From Porphyromonadaceae bacterium UBA4702 (GTDB lineage: Bacteria; Bacteroidota; Bacteroidia; Bacteroidales; Muribaculaceae): a stretch of DNA of 39,377 bases. The stretch lies in assembly GCA_002404675.1 (NCBI GenBank), contig DHKE01000052.1, positions 8,189 through 47,565 on the forward strand, in the 5' to 3' direction. The stretch's first letter is position 1. Each line of letters begins with the position of its first letter. The notes under the pieces are model-generated. The model made no database searches and was not told the DNA's origin. It was given only the letters and a program-made list of their open reading frames with translations. Positions 9,127 to 17,697 of the stretch are shown here, piece after piece. The position numbers were made by a program, and so were the translations under genes.

Positions 9127-10673
9127 AACAATGTGGGTTCAGATGCCATGCGCTTGGAGTTGAGTATGCGTGCAACATCGGGAATCCTGATTTCAAGCAG
9201 CTCGTTAGGCTCCAGTTTGTGCAAACCACCGCCATATTCCCTTCCGTTGCAAATCAATTGCTCTGTGTTCACCCGGTTGAGTGCAACCCAAACATCATTG
9301 GCGGTGTTCGGGTCTCGCAAGAACCGGGCGTATTCCTCTTTGGGGTACAGCAGGAGATACACGTTTGTAGTTATTGCATTTGACTGGTTCAGTATGAACC
9401 GGAACATTCGGGTAGATGCATCGCCTCGCCCCATATATGGGACGACGAAGGGCGCGGGTTGCCTGTTTTCGCAAGAATACCATATCGTGCGGTGGCTGCA
9501 GATGTACCCTTTGTCAATGCCCTGACGTTTCCCCTCCTGAACATACTCCCATACCGTAGGGTATTTCTCTTTCAGTATGTCTTCGGGGAGGCTGCATGAA
9601 AACAAGTACTCCTCTTTGGGCAGCGAGATGTTCCCGGCTTTGTCGGACAGCACAATGTCCTTGCGCAAGTATCTGGGACTCGGCAATATCGGTCGCAGAA
9701 ATTGCGAGGGGATGCTGTATCGTTTTGCGGTCTCGCTGCTGATGATGAAGAACTTGTTGCTTCCGGTCGCGATGCCGCGTTTTACTGAAAAGAAATTGCC
9801 CAGCCGACATTCGGCGCGTTCAGTGACTTGTCCTAACCCTTTGAATAATGATGACCATTTGGAACTTGCGGGCAGGCTGTCGCGGCTGACGGCAATTGAA
9901 GTAGCCGGGTTGTTCATGCTAGGCCCGCTCGAAAAGGTGAACTCCCTGTTGGATGGGCTGTTGTTCCTGAAAAAAACGACTGTTGAACTGACAAGCGCGT
10001 CGCTGAACTGTGTGTCGGCGGCTTCAAACCGGTGTATGGCGATCAGGTCAACGTTTTCAAGCAGGTATCGCTTTACCGCTTCTCCGTATCCCACATCCAT
10101 GAACTCCGTTGGTATGAGCCAGCAAGACAGGCCTCCGCTTTTGAGCCATTTCCCTGACAGAATAAGAAAATAGCAATACAGCCCTGCCAGCCCTGAAATT
10201 TGTATGCCGGTATGCCGCGCCACCTCTTTTTGCAGCTGCTTTTTCTTTTCGCGGTTGATGTGATGGTGTCTGACGTATGGGGGATTGGCGACAAGCAGGT
10301 CAAAGCGTTCCTCCGGCTGTTCCGCAGCAAGAAAATCGGAGCATCGCAGGTCGATGTCTTCTCCAGCCCAGATGTCTTGAGCTGACTTGTGAAAAGCCGG
10401 GTCTATTTCAACCCCGAGCGTATGTCCGGCATGGCCTCTGAAAACTTGGCGGAACGCGGCGTAGAATGTCCCCAGCCCTATTGACGGCTCTATAAGGCTG
10501 ACTGTGCTATCGGGCATAAGCGACTTGGCACGGCTCATTATGTCTGTTGCCAATGGCAATGGTGTCGCGAACTGCCCGAGTATATTCCGCTCCTTGGCAG
10601 TCTTCTGAGCGTCCAGCTTGCGCTGAAGCATCTCGCGCATGGCATTGCGCTGTTCCAGCTCCTTGCTGTTCAT
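9123..10673 (-). CDS. Type II adenine DNA methyltransferase (XamI-type modification enzyme)
   Basis: This is an N6-adenine methyltransferase of the Eco57I/TaqI-like group that should protect the site cut by the neighbouring endonuclease. A SAM-binding motif I is seen as SLIEPSIGLGTF (about 59-70). The catalytic motif IV NPPY is at about 130-133 (DLLVANPPYVRHH). The C-terminal half, rich in Leu, Ser and Arg, should hold the target-recognition domain. The ATG at 10673 is chosen because it overlaps the endonuclease stop as ATGA; an in-frame TTG lies 13 codons upstream. Length is 516 residues. From memory, XamI-type systems act at GTCGAC, but the specificity here is untested. Confidence 0.88.
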   Translation of the reverse strand: MNSKELEQRNAMREMLQRKLDAQKTAKERNILGQFATPLPLATDIMSRAKSLMPDSTVSLIEPSIGLGTFYAAFRQVFRGHAGHTLGVEIDPAFHKSAQDIWAGEDIDLRCSDFLAAEQPEERFDLLVANPPYVRHHHINREKKKQLQKEVARHTGIQISGLAGLYCYFLILSGKWLKSGGLSCWLIPTEFMDVGYGEAVKRYLLENVDLIAIHRFEAADTQFSDALVSSTVVFFRNNSPSNREFTFSSGPSMNNPATSIAVSRDSLPASSKWSSLFKGLGQVTERAECRLGNFFSVKRGIATGSNKFFIISSETAKRYSIPSQFLRPILPSPRYLRKDIVLSDKAGNISLPKEEYLFSCSLPEDILKEKYPTVWEYVQEGKRQGIDKGYICSHRTIWYSCENRQPAPFVVPYMGRGDASTRMFRFILNQSNAITTNVYLLLYPKEEYARFLRDPNTANDVWVALNRVNTEQLICNGREYGGGLHKLEPNELLEIRIPDVARILNSKRMASEPTLF

Positions 10674-11632
10674 ACGCCGGCTTTCTTGAAATCGGTTATA
10701 CGGTGTTCCCAAACCCAGTCAATTCCTTCAGCAGCTTCGTATCCCAAATACCCGCTGTCGAAATATCCGCACAGGAACAAGATGAAATCGATGCCCTCTC
10801 CGTAAGTGCTCCGCAGTTGTTCAGCCTTTTGAGCCTCTTCCTTTCGGCGCTTGTTGGTGTTGGTGAAATCTCCGGCAGACTTGCATTCCACGAGGAGCGG
10901 AAGTTGTGCCTGCGGACACCCCTTCCTCTTTATGACCACATCAATCGGCATTTTCACTTTGATTCGGCTCATCGAGACCGGCACATTCAGGTGGTAAGTG
11001 AATGTGCCTTGCTCCATGTCTCTGAACGAGGCGATTTCTCCCGGCTCTACAAAGGAATACCCCTCTGATAACAGATACCTGCTGATTGCGTCAAGCTGCC
11101 GCTTTTCTTGTCCATTCCGGATTATCGGGTCTGAAAGCGTTCCGCACAGCCTGTCGGCAACTATGCATCTGGCAATCCGCAGAGCTGTCTCATCAGGGAC
11201 GCTGCCAGCCGTGAGCCATGGGAACAATTCACGGTCAAGCAGCTTGTTTATGACATGGGCAACCATGCCAAGGCTGTGTTCAATCTCCTCTTGAAGCATC
11301 TGTTTAGGCAATTTGCCCTCCTCCATGTTCTTTATCAGTGAAGGCTTTACCCCGGAAAGCCCGATCAGCCTGTCCCGGGCTATCGGAGGAGTTGTTGACA
11401 TTCGCAGTATTGTGATTATTCCCGGGTTAAGTCTCAAACTCTCGGGAGTGACATGGAAATAATCAGTGTGGCGGATTACTGCCTCGACAGACCGCACAGC
11501 CTTGTTGCGTTCCTGAATAAACGTCGCTGGGGCGAAATTCAGAAACCATTCGTTGTAAAGCGCAACAGACTTGGCTGTGTCCTCTTTCCACAGTTCGGTG
11601 CTGCGTCTGTTTATTGCAAGGGGCTGCTTCAT
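10670..11632 (-). CDS. XamI-family type II restriction endonuclease
   Basis: This is a 320-residue protein resembling the XamI restriction endonuclease family. The N-terminal pattern LWKEDTAKSVALYNEWFLNF, APATFIQER and LRLNPGIITILRMSTTPPIA with RDRLIGLSG matches what I remember of that family. The C-terminal third has a PD-(D/E)xK-like nuclease core: Asp231 in MPIDVVIKR and Glu249-x-Lys251 in LLVECKSAGDFTNTNKR. The ATG at 11632 (MKQPLAINRR) is preferred over a TTG seven codons upstream. It is first in a two-gene operon, the methyltransferase following with a 4-base overlap. A textbook promoter lies just upstream. Confidence 0.85.
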   Translation of the reverse strand: MKQPLAINRRSTELWKEDTAKSVALYNEWFLNFAPATFIQERNKAVRSVEAVIRHTDYFHVTPESLRLNPGIITILRMSTTPPIARDRLIGLSGVKPSLIKNMEEGKLPKQMLQEEIEHSLGMVAHVINKLLDRELFPWLTAGSVPDETALRIARCIVADRLCGTLSDPIIRNGQEKRQLDAISRYLLSEGYSFVEPGEIASFRDMEQGTFTYHLNVPVSMSRIKVKMPIDVVIKRKGCPQAQLPLLVECKSAGDFTNTNKRRKEEAQKAEQLRSTYGEGIDFILFLCGYFDSGYLGYEAAEGIDWVWEHRITDFKKAGV

Positions 11633-11650
11633 ACGTCTCGGATTTGTCCT

Positions 11651-11682
11651 CAAAGGTACTAATTATAATCGAGACAGGCAAA
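11651..11682 (-). promoter_or_regulatory. Promoter of the XamI-type operon
   Basis: On the minus strand the -33 TTTG (11682-11679) and the -7 TACCTTTG (11658-11651) are separated by exactly 20 bases. The -7 element ends 18 bases before the endonuclease ATG. Confidence 0.8.
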
Positions 11683-11773
11683 CCCCTCGTGGTCGCACCC
11701 CCCCAATGGAGTGCTGTAAAATGGCGGTGTCTGCGGCGAGGGGGTGTCTGCATGGGGGGATTTGCCTCTGTGG

Positions 11774-14700
11774 TCATTCGATGCCGTTGATGATGTCGTA
11801 CAGGTGTTCAAACCGGTCAACGACGCCATAGCGGGTCGTGTTGGTGGAAATGGAGTTGAACAGCCGCTTGGCGCACTCGGTCTTGGCGAGTTCTACGCCA
11901 CGAAGCTCCATCTTGTCGAGCGAGCCTTTGGTTTCGGCAACGAAGAACACATGGCGCACTGCGCCGTCCTCAAACACTATTGCCCAGTCAGGCGCGTAGC
12001 TGCCTACGGGTGTCGGGATTTTGAGCTTGCGCGGCAGCTTGGCGAAGATGAGGACTTCGTCAGCCGCTTGCAGCGAGCTGGCGAAATCGCGCTCGCCCTC
12101 GCTGTCGTATGCCACGTATGGCGTGATGTGCTTCGAGAGTTCAACAGCCTTGTTGATGTTCAGCCTGCGCTCTGGCACGAATATCGTGCTGTCGTACGGC
12201 TCTGCCCGGGACGGGTTGTAGGTGATGTGCTCAACTATCATCGTCGCCTTTTCCTCGCGGATAGCCCTGGTTACGTTGCGGATAAACTCTTCGGGGTTGT
12301 TCTTGAACAGCAATGCTTTCGAGCCTATCCCCTTGAGGATTTTCACCACCGTGCGGCGCGTCAGGCGCACACCGCGTGCTATGTCTCCCACCAGGTCGTA
12401 CGGCACTGACGAGGTGCAAACGTCCGTCAGCTCGCGTGTCGTAGATTTGGCATTGCCAAACTCCGTGACGTTCTCCCTGTCTTGCTCGCCGGAAATCATC
12501 ACATATTGCAGCTTTGTCACCGTCAGGTTGTTGCGCAGGTTGTTGACAGCCTTTTCTATCAGCTCGTTGCTGTCGTAATGGACGGTGTAGACATACTTGT
12601 GGTTAATCTCGTTCCACAGCTTTTGGAAACGCTTGTCATCGAAGTTCTCGTTGAGGTCATTGCCCGGAATGGTGGCAGACACTTCCTCCACCATGTCCTC
12701 GATGACTTTCGGATTGAATATGCCGGCGATGAGCCGGTACACGTCATCGGCAATGGGAACCAGCTTCGCCGGCAGCGGCGCGAGAGCGTCAGCCTTTGCT
12801 GCCTGGTAGTATTGCGCTGTGAGGTTGCCGGCATCGGTGACATAGTCGTTCTGGTATAGATACCCCAAAATCATCGATGCCTCCGCCAGTGTGATTTTGT
12901 GCCTCTCGCCGTCGGCGTTTCTGACTGTCTTGCCGAGGAAGTAGTCCTGCGAGGCGGCGGTTATGCGCTCGCGCAGCGCCTCGCGGGTTTCTCGCTGGAG
13001 CGCGGCGGTGAACTCCGCGTAGCTCTCGTTGGCTATCACGGTGAGTTTGTTCACCTCGTGCACATCCTCGCCGAGCAGTTCCTTGTCTTGCCGTACGCCG
13101 TTCCTGTCAACGCATATACGCAAGCCGCGCCCTACCTCCTGACGCTTGGCGGTGGTGGAATTGCTGTGGCGCAGCGTGCATATCTGGAACACATTCGGGT
13201 TGTCCCACCCCTCGCGCAGCGCAGAGTGCGAGAAGATGAAGCGTGTCGGCTCGTCAAAGCTCAGCAGCCGCTCCTTGTTCTTCAGGATAAGGTCGTAGGC
13301 CGATATGTCGTCCGAGATGTCTGTGCCGCGCCGCGTGCTGGAGTTGATCGGGCGGCCCTTCTTGTCAATGGAGAAATAGCCCCTGTGCGTGTCGCTTGGC
13401 TTGAACCGGCGCAGGTACTTGTCATACGGCGTGTCAAAGGTGGAAATGAAATCGTTGACAATCCGGGAATACTCCTCCTCGAAAATGCGCTGGAACTTCC
13501 CCTTGACCTCGCCCCCCGCCTCGTCATATTGGCGGTAGTGGCTCACCTCGTCGATGAAGAAAAGCGACAGGCACTTGATGCCACGGCTGAAAAGCTCCTT
13601 TTCTTTTGTGAGGTGCGCGGTGATGGTCTGGCGTATCTGCACACGCTGCATCGCCTCCTCGTTGGTGTCGCCGACGACCTCGCCGCAATATATCGTGCTG
13701 CCGTTGCCGAATGTGACATAGCCACGGCCGCGCGGGTTTATTTCGGTGATGGCATAGTCCTGGTACTGCGCAAGCCCGGAGGCGGCAAAGAGCGAGTCGC
13801 CGGTCGCGAACCTCTTCACTTCGCGGCGTATTGAGCCGTCTGCCCGCTTGCACTCCAGCTCGATGCGCACTTCCGGCGGACGCTTGGGCGACAGCGCCAT
13901 GCCGTCGATGTACAGGTACCCGCTTGTGCCTTTGAGGTTCTTGACCTCGAAGCCCTGCACCTGTATCCGCTTGACGAGCCGCTCGCGGTATGCGTCGTAT
14001 GCGTCGAGAGCGTAGATGGTGTCGTGCTTGGTCTTGTGCGTCGCCGAATAGTTGAGCGTGAACAGCGGCTTGAACTTCGCGAGAGCCGCCTGGGTGGCAG
14101 TCCCCTCCATTTTCTGCGGCTCGTCCATGATGATGACCGGGCGGTTGGCGGCTATCACGTCTATCGGGCGGCGAGAACCGAACTCGTCGCGCTTGGAATA
14201 GATGATGCGGCTTTCCTTGCTGCGTCCGCCCTCGCGCAGCGAGGCGGCGAAGGCCTGCGTGTTGATTACCATGACCGACACGCCGCTCTCCTGCGAGAAC
14301 CGGTCCAGCTGGGTGAGGTTTGAGCTGTTATAGACAAACCACCGGGCTTTCTTGCCGTAATGCTCCATGAAATGCTCTTCGAGCATACTGAAAGATTTCG
14401 CCACGCCCTCGCGTATGGCGATGCTCGGCACCACGACTATGAACTTGCTCCAGCCGTACTGCTTGTTGAGCTCAAACATCGTCTTGATGTAGACGTAGGT
14501 CTTGCCCGTGCCGGTCTCCATCTCGATGTCGAGGCTCACCGCGCCATGCCCCGGGGCAAGGGCCGCGCTCGGCACGATTTGGTTTCTGACCTGGATGTCG
14601 CGTATGTTGGCGAGCAGCTGCTCGCTGTCGAGCTCCACGTCTGCGTTGCGGTAGCCCGCTTCCTCATCCGCCGCGAAAACAGAGCTTTGGGCGACCCTGC

Positions 14701-14812
14701 CGACATCGCGGCGGTAGCGTGTCGGGTCGTGCTTGGGCTGTCCCCGGAACACACTCACTGTGTCCTCGACAGCCTGTGTCTGATACCCCTGTATCTTAAA
14801 CTGAAACTTCAT
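11774..14812 (-). CDS. res: Type III restriction endonuclease subunit Res
   Basis: This is a 1,012-residue ATP-dependent DNA translocase/nuclease subunit that works with Mod. Walker A ETGTGKT is at about 99-105. The DExx box is VIIMDEPQKM at about 226-235. The later helicase motifs are SHSALREGWDNPNVFQICTL and RQEVGRGLRICV at about 556-567. The C-terminal nuclease domain keeps a PD-ExK core: PDWAIVF near 943 and VAETKG near 962-967. All key residues are present, so the protein is probably active. The start is strongly supported by a Shine-Dalgarno-like AAAGGAGG six bases upstream. The first 17 bases overlap the end of the truncated DUF1016 gene. Confidence 0.93.
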   Translation of the reverse strand: MKFQFKIQGYQTQAVEDTVSVFRGQPKHDPTRYRRDVGRVAQSSVFAADEEAGYRNADVELDSEQLLANIRDIQVRNQIVPSAALAPGHGAVSLDIEMETGTGKTYVYIKTMFELNKQYGWSKFIVVVPSIAIREGVAKSFSMLEEHFMEHYGKKARWFVYNSSNLTQLDRFSQESGVSVMVINTQAFAASLREGGRSKESRIIYSKRDEFGSRRPIDVIAANRPVIIMDEPQKMEGTATQAALAKFKPLFTLNYSATHKTKHDTIYALDAYDAYRERLVKRIQVQGFEVKNLKGTSGYLYIDGMALSPKRPPEVRIELECKRADGSIRREVKRFATGDSLFAASGLAQYQDYAITEINPRGRGYVTFGNGSTIYCGEVVGDTNEEAMQRVQIRQTITAHLTKEKELFSRGIKCLSLFFIDEVSHYRQYDEAGGEVKGKFQRIFEEEYSRIVNDFISTFDTPYDKYLRRFKPSDTHRGYFSIDKKGRPINSSTRRGTDISDDISAYDLILKNKERLLSFDEPTRFIFSHSALREGWDNPNVFQICTLRHSNSTTAKRQEVGRGLRICVDRNGVRQDKELLGEDVHEVNKLTVIANESYAEFTAALQRETREALRERITAASQDYFLGKTVRNADGERHKITLAEASMILGYLYQNDYVTDAGNLTAQYYQAAKADALAPLPAKLVPIADDVYRLIAGIFNPKVIEDMVEEVSATIPGNDLNENFDDKRFQKLWNEINHKYVYTVHYDSNELIEKAVNNLRNNLTVTKLQYVMISGEQDRENVTEFGNAKSTTRELTDVCTSSVPYDLVGDIARGVRLTRRTVVKILKGIGSKALLFKNNPEEFIRNVTRAIREEKATMIVEHITYNPSRAEPYDSTIFVPERRLNINKAVELSKHITPYVAYDSEGERDFASSLQAADEVLIFAKLPRKLKIPTPVGSYAPDWAIVFEDGAVRHVFFVAETKGSLDKMELRGVELAKTECAKRLFNSISTNTTRYGVVDRFEHLYDIINGIE

Positions 14813-15182
14813 TCACCGCCTCCTTTCCGCCGTAACATGAAAACCTTGTCCAGTGCAGCAATTCCTGAGATTTTCCAATTTTTGATTGGAAAATCTGTGG
14901 GAAGAATCTGCTGAATCTCAGGAAGCTGTATAAGTTGCTTTTGGTGAATCCTTTGCCGTACCTGTTTGTGAGTTCTTTAGACAGTTCTTTTATTATTCCA
15001 GCTCCATATTCCGCTCGGTTCTCTCCGTTGAGTATTTCCTCGTCAATGCGGCGCCCTAACTCCCAGTTGCGTTGGAGCAAAGCAATGTTGACAGAGCGGT
15101 ATGCCGCATCTCTTGATTGTTCGATGATGTGACAGGCATCCTCAAATAGTCTTGTGTCTTTTGTTACCCGGTTTTTATCCAT
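14796..15182 (-). pseudogene. Truncated DUF1016/YhcG-type nuclease gene (N-terminal domain only)
   Basis: The 128-residue product begins like a DUF1016 (YhcG, PDDEXK nuclease) protein: helical segments with SVNIALLQRNWELGRRIDEE, YGAGIIKELSKELTNRYGKG and FTKSNLYSFLRFSRFFPQIF. Normal members have about 340 residues with a C-terminal nuclease domain. Here the similarity stops after GKSQELLHWTRF and a short tail (SCYGGKEAVNEVSV) runs to a stop 13 bases inside res. The nuclease domain is missing, so the gene is read as a 3'-deleted remnant left between mod and res. The N-terminal domain alone could still be made. Confidence 0.8.
14819..14826 (-). promoter_or_regulatory. Strong ribosome binding site of res
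   Basis: AAAGGAGG lies six bases before the res ATG on the minus strand. Such near-perfect Shine-Dalgarno sequences are unusual among the genes of this window and fix the start codon. Confidence 0.75.
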
Positions 15183-15248
15183 TTCTTCTGAGCTGAGAAC
15201 GTATGGATGCTCGCTTTAATGGCGTTCCCATACACTTGTTTCACTTGT

Positions 15249-17186
15249 TTACAAAACGTGGGTCGTGATTCGTCTTTCGGCGGAATAGGTCTCGATGATT
15301 TGGTCGAAGTTGTCGAGCACATTGTCGTTGGCGGCGGATGCGTCGCGTATCACGAGATGCACCGGGTGCAGCCTTGCCATCTCCTCGATTGTCGTTTCGT
15401 TCACGTCCGCGTCAAAGCAAGCGAGCAGGTAGCCGCTGTCTACGGACAGCACCTCCTTGCCGGCAATCTCCTTGCGCTCAACCCGTGCGGACAGCTCAAT
15501 GCCGAGGTCGAGCATCACCTGGAACAGCAGGTCCTCGTTCGAGCGGTCAGCCTTGATGTTGTCTACAAGGTTGTCAAGCTGCGACGGGTCGAACTTGTCA
15601 GGCGTATAGTAAACGTCCTCCATGTTGGACGAATCGAGTTTCAGCACCCTGAAGCCGATGTCGAGACCCGCGCCTTGCAGCCCCGCCTCCTCCTTGACCT
15701 TGCGTCCGGCTCGGCGGATGCGCTCCTTGCCTATCTCGCAGATGTTGTCATAACCGGCTTTGTGCGCCTCGCTCTTTTTGTCGGTCACTTCGGGCAGCTG
15801 CACCATGATGAACTTCCGTTGTCCTCCGTCCTCTGCGTTGAGTTTCATTACAGCATGGGCGGTTGTCGCGCTGCCGCTGAAGAAATCAAGGACTATGTCT
15901 TCGCCGTCTACATCTGCCATTCTCAGGAAAAGGCTTAGCAGCTCAGGCGACTTGGCATAATCAAAAGGAGCAGTGCCGAACAGCTTCTTCAGCGTGTCTG
16001 TGCCGTTTGAAATGTCATCAACCCAAGTTGTGTATTTCTTGGTGTTTTCTTCGCCGGGCAGCGGCTCGAATATCTTTTCATAAGCGACCCATTCGCCCCA
16101 TTTATTCTTCTGAAATTCTACTCGTCCCTCGTTGATAATCTTTTCAAGGGTGCTGGCGCCGTGGCGCCAGCGCCCTTGAATTCTGACGAATCCAAGGGCG
16201 CAATCCTTTGACTCAGAATAGATTGTGGGAAACACTTCAGCGCCATCAGGCGCAGTTATCGGGTAGTAAAGGTTAGGGCGGTTTTCGCGCAGACTGTTTG
16301 ACCCCCATTTCCGAAGGAGCTGTGTCTTGTAATTCCGTTTCTTAACCTCGTCATATTTGGGATACGTATCGCCTTCTTTGATTTCCTCCCCTGCTGAAAA
16401 ATTGGGTATGTCTTTGGCGTAGCAAAGTATGTACTCGTGCAGGACTGCATAATACTTGCTGTCTTGCCTCCCGCCTCGGCCTTTCCAATTGATGATAGAC
16501 ACGAAATTCTTTTCACCGAAAATCTCGTTGCATACCTTTTTGAGGTTTTCGACTTCGTTGTCGTCGATAGAGATGAAGATTACGCCGTCGTCGGCGAGGA
16601 GGTCGCGTGCGACTTTCAGGCGCGGGTATATCATGTTGAGCCAGTCGGTATGGAAGCGGCCGTTGGCCTCGGTGTTGCGCACCATCGGGTCGAGTGTCTG
16701 GTTGCCCTCCTCGTCGCGCCAGCCGCTCCTGCCGGCCAGCTCCTCGCTGCTGATTGCGAAATCGTCGTTGTACACGAAATCGTTGCCGGTGTTGTACGGC
16801 GGGTCGATATAGATCATCTTGACTCGGCCGAGGTATGTCTCGCGCAGCACTTTGAGCACGTCGAGGTTGTCACCCTCGATGTAGAGGTTGCCGGTAGTGT
16901 CGAAGTTAACCGACTCCTCGCGGCAGGGGCGCAGGGTCATAGTGGTCGGTTCGTTGGCGAGGCGCGACGCAGCACGCTTGTCCGGCCAAGTGAACTGATA
17001 GCGCTCCTCTCCCTCCTCGAGGGTTTCACCGGAAAGCTCTGCCCGCAGTTTCTCGAAATCGACGGCAAGCTCCGGCTTCCCGTCTTTGCCCAGCCGCTCC
17101 GAGACGCACTGCGGGAACAGCGCGGCAATCCTTGCCGCGTTCCTCTGTGCCGCGTCCCCGCTTCTCATTTTCATCCTGTCTGTCAT
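15249..17186 (-). CDS. mod: Type III DNA methyltransferase subunit Mod
   Basis: This 645-residue beta-class adenine methyltransferase sets the sequence specificity of the type III complex and methylates one strand. Motif IV DPPYNTGNDF is at about 128-137, within VKMIYIDPPYNTGNDFVYND. The SAM-binding motif I comes later as VLDFFSGSATTAHAVMKLNA at about 428-447, which is the beta order. The region between them is the target-recognition domain and contains GRWRHGAST. The protein appears intact. It is preceded by a 67-codon deletion remnant and followed by the truncated DUF1016 gene and res, all on one strand and likely one transcript. Confidence 0.95.
   Translation of the reverse strand: MTDRMKMRSGDAAQRNAARIAALFPQCVSERLGKDGKPELAVDFEKLRAELSGETLEEGEERYQFTWPDKRAASRLANEPTTMTLRPCREESVNFDTTGNLYIEGDNLDVLKVLRETYLGRVKMIYIDPPYNTGNDFVYNDDFAISSEELAGRSGWRDEEGNQTLDPMVRNTEANGRFHTDWLNMIYPRLKVARDLLADDGVIFISIDDNEVENLKKVCNEIFGEKNFVSIINWKGRGGRQDSKYYAVLHEYILCYAKDIPNFSAGEEIKEGDTYPKYDEVKKRNYKTQLLRKWGSNSLRENRPNLYYPITAPDGAEVFPTIYSESKDCALGFVRIQGRWRHGASTLEKIINEGRVEFQKNKWGEWVAYEKIFEPLPGEENTKKYTTWVDDISNGTDTLKKLFGTAPFDYAKSPELLSLFLRMADVDGEDIVLDFFSGSATTAHAVMKLNAEDGGQRKFIMVQLPEVTDKKSEAHKAGYDNICEIGKERIRRAGRKVKEEAGLQGAGLDIGFRVLKLDSSNMEDVYYTPDKFDPSQLDNLVDNIKADRSNEDLLFQVMLDLGIELSARVERKEIAGKEVLSVDSGYLLACFDADVNETTIEEMARLHPVHLVIRDASAANDNVLDNFDQIIETYSAERRITTHVL
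16143..16180. repeat. Near-perfect 18-bp inverted repeat inside mod
   Basis: Arms 16143-16160 and 16163-16180 are complementary except for one T-G pair and are separated by two bases, giving a cruciform-prone palindrome centred on GGCGCC-GT-GGCGCC. It lies in the Mod target-recognition domain and codes for IQGRWRHGASTLE. Confidence 0.9.
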
Positions 17187-17249
17187 ATATGTTGTGCCTG
17201 TTTGTTGTTTGACCTGAACTTGCCTATTTAAGTTTAAGGCGATTATAAC

Positions 17250-17453
17250 TCATTGTTGAGGTGTTTTCTTTTTCAATCTCTTGATTTCGGAATAGAGTTC
17301 GCGCTGGCGGCGAGGTTGGGCAGCGGTGCGCATTTGAAAAGCGTAGATGGAGAAACAGGACGCGGCTATGGAAAGGCGGCTGCCTTCCCGGATTGTGGCG
17401 AGCAGATCGTCTTTCAAGGTCTTGTCATTGTTGTTGATTATCTCCATCGGCAT
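17250..17453 (-). pseudogene. Deletion-fusion remnant: start of a PLD/SNF2 helicase joined to the end of a DUF4391 gene
   Basis: The 67-residue frame starts MPMEIINNNDKTLKDDLLAT followed by IREGSRLSIAASCFSIYAFQ, which matches from memory the N-terminus of large phospholipase-D-like/SNF2 helicases that accompany type III-like systems. After about residue 40 it changes to RRQRELYSEIKRLKKK, which looks like the C-terminal end of DUF4391 proteins. In related operons the order is helicase, DUF4391, mod, res. A single in-frame deletion from early helicase to late DUF4391 would give exactly this frame. It sits between a good promoter and mod, so it may now act only as a leader. Confidence 0.65.
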
Positions 17454-17468
17454 TGTGTGCTTTGACTA

Positions 17469-17500
17469 CAAAGTTAGAATTTTTTCTGATACAGCGCAAA
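17469..17500 (-). promoter_or_regulatory. Promoter of the type III-like operon
   Basis: On the minus strand TTTG (17500-17497) and TAACTTTG (17476-17469) are separated by exactly 20 bases, immediately upstream of the helicase/DUF4391 remnant. It is the only clear promoter for remnant-mod-DUF1016-res. Confidence 0.8.
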
Positions 17501-17592
17501 CCGAGCCGTTAAAACCTCATCGCAGTCAATGAATAATTGCGCAGCCAAAGCACGGCGTGCCGAGTGCAATTGGCGATTTCCCAGGTGATTTG

Positions 17593-17623
17593 TTGGCGGT
17601 GTGAGAGTGATTTACTATATTTG
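17593..17623 (+). promoter_or_regulatory. Promoter of the beta-helix protein gene
   Basis: TTG (17593-17595) and TATATTTG (17616-17623) are separated by 20 bases. The start codon follows 75 bases later, leaving a 5' untranslated leader of roughly 65-70 bases. Confidence 0.7.
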
Positions 17624-17697
17624 CATCATGAAACCGCGATATGTTGTTGTTTTTGACATATTGCAAGCGGCAATACTAACTCTATAAATCATTACAC

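Noticed and set aside
10674..10712. TTG start 13 codons upstream for the XamI-type methyltransferase
   Set aside because: The ATG at 10673 overlaps the endonuclease stop as ATGA, a common coupled arrangement, and the upstream codons lie within the endonuclease gene.
12899..13834. Long plus-strand open frame opposite res
   Set aside because: It shadows conserved helicase motifs on the minus strand and has no recognisable domain or promoter.
16437..17231. Plus-strand open frame of 264 codons opposite mod
   Set aside because: It is antisense to the catalytic DPPY part of Mod; composition and position mark it as a mirror frame.
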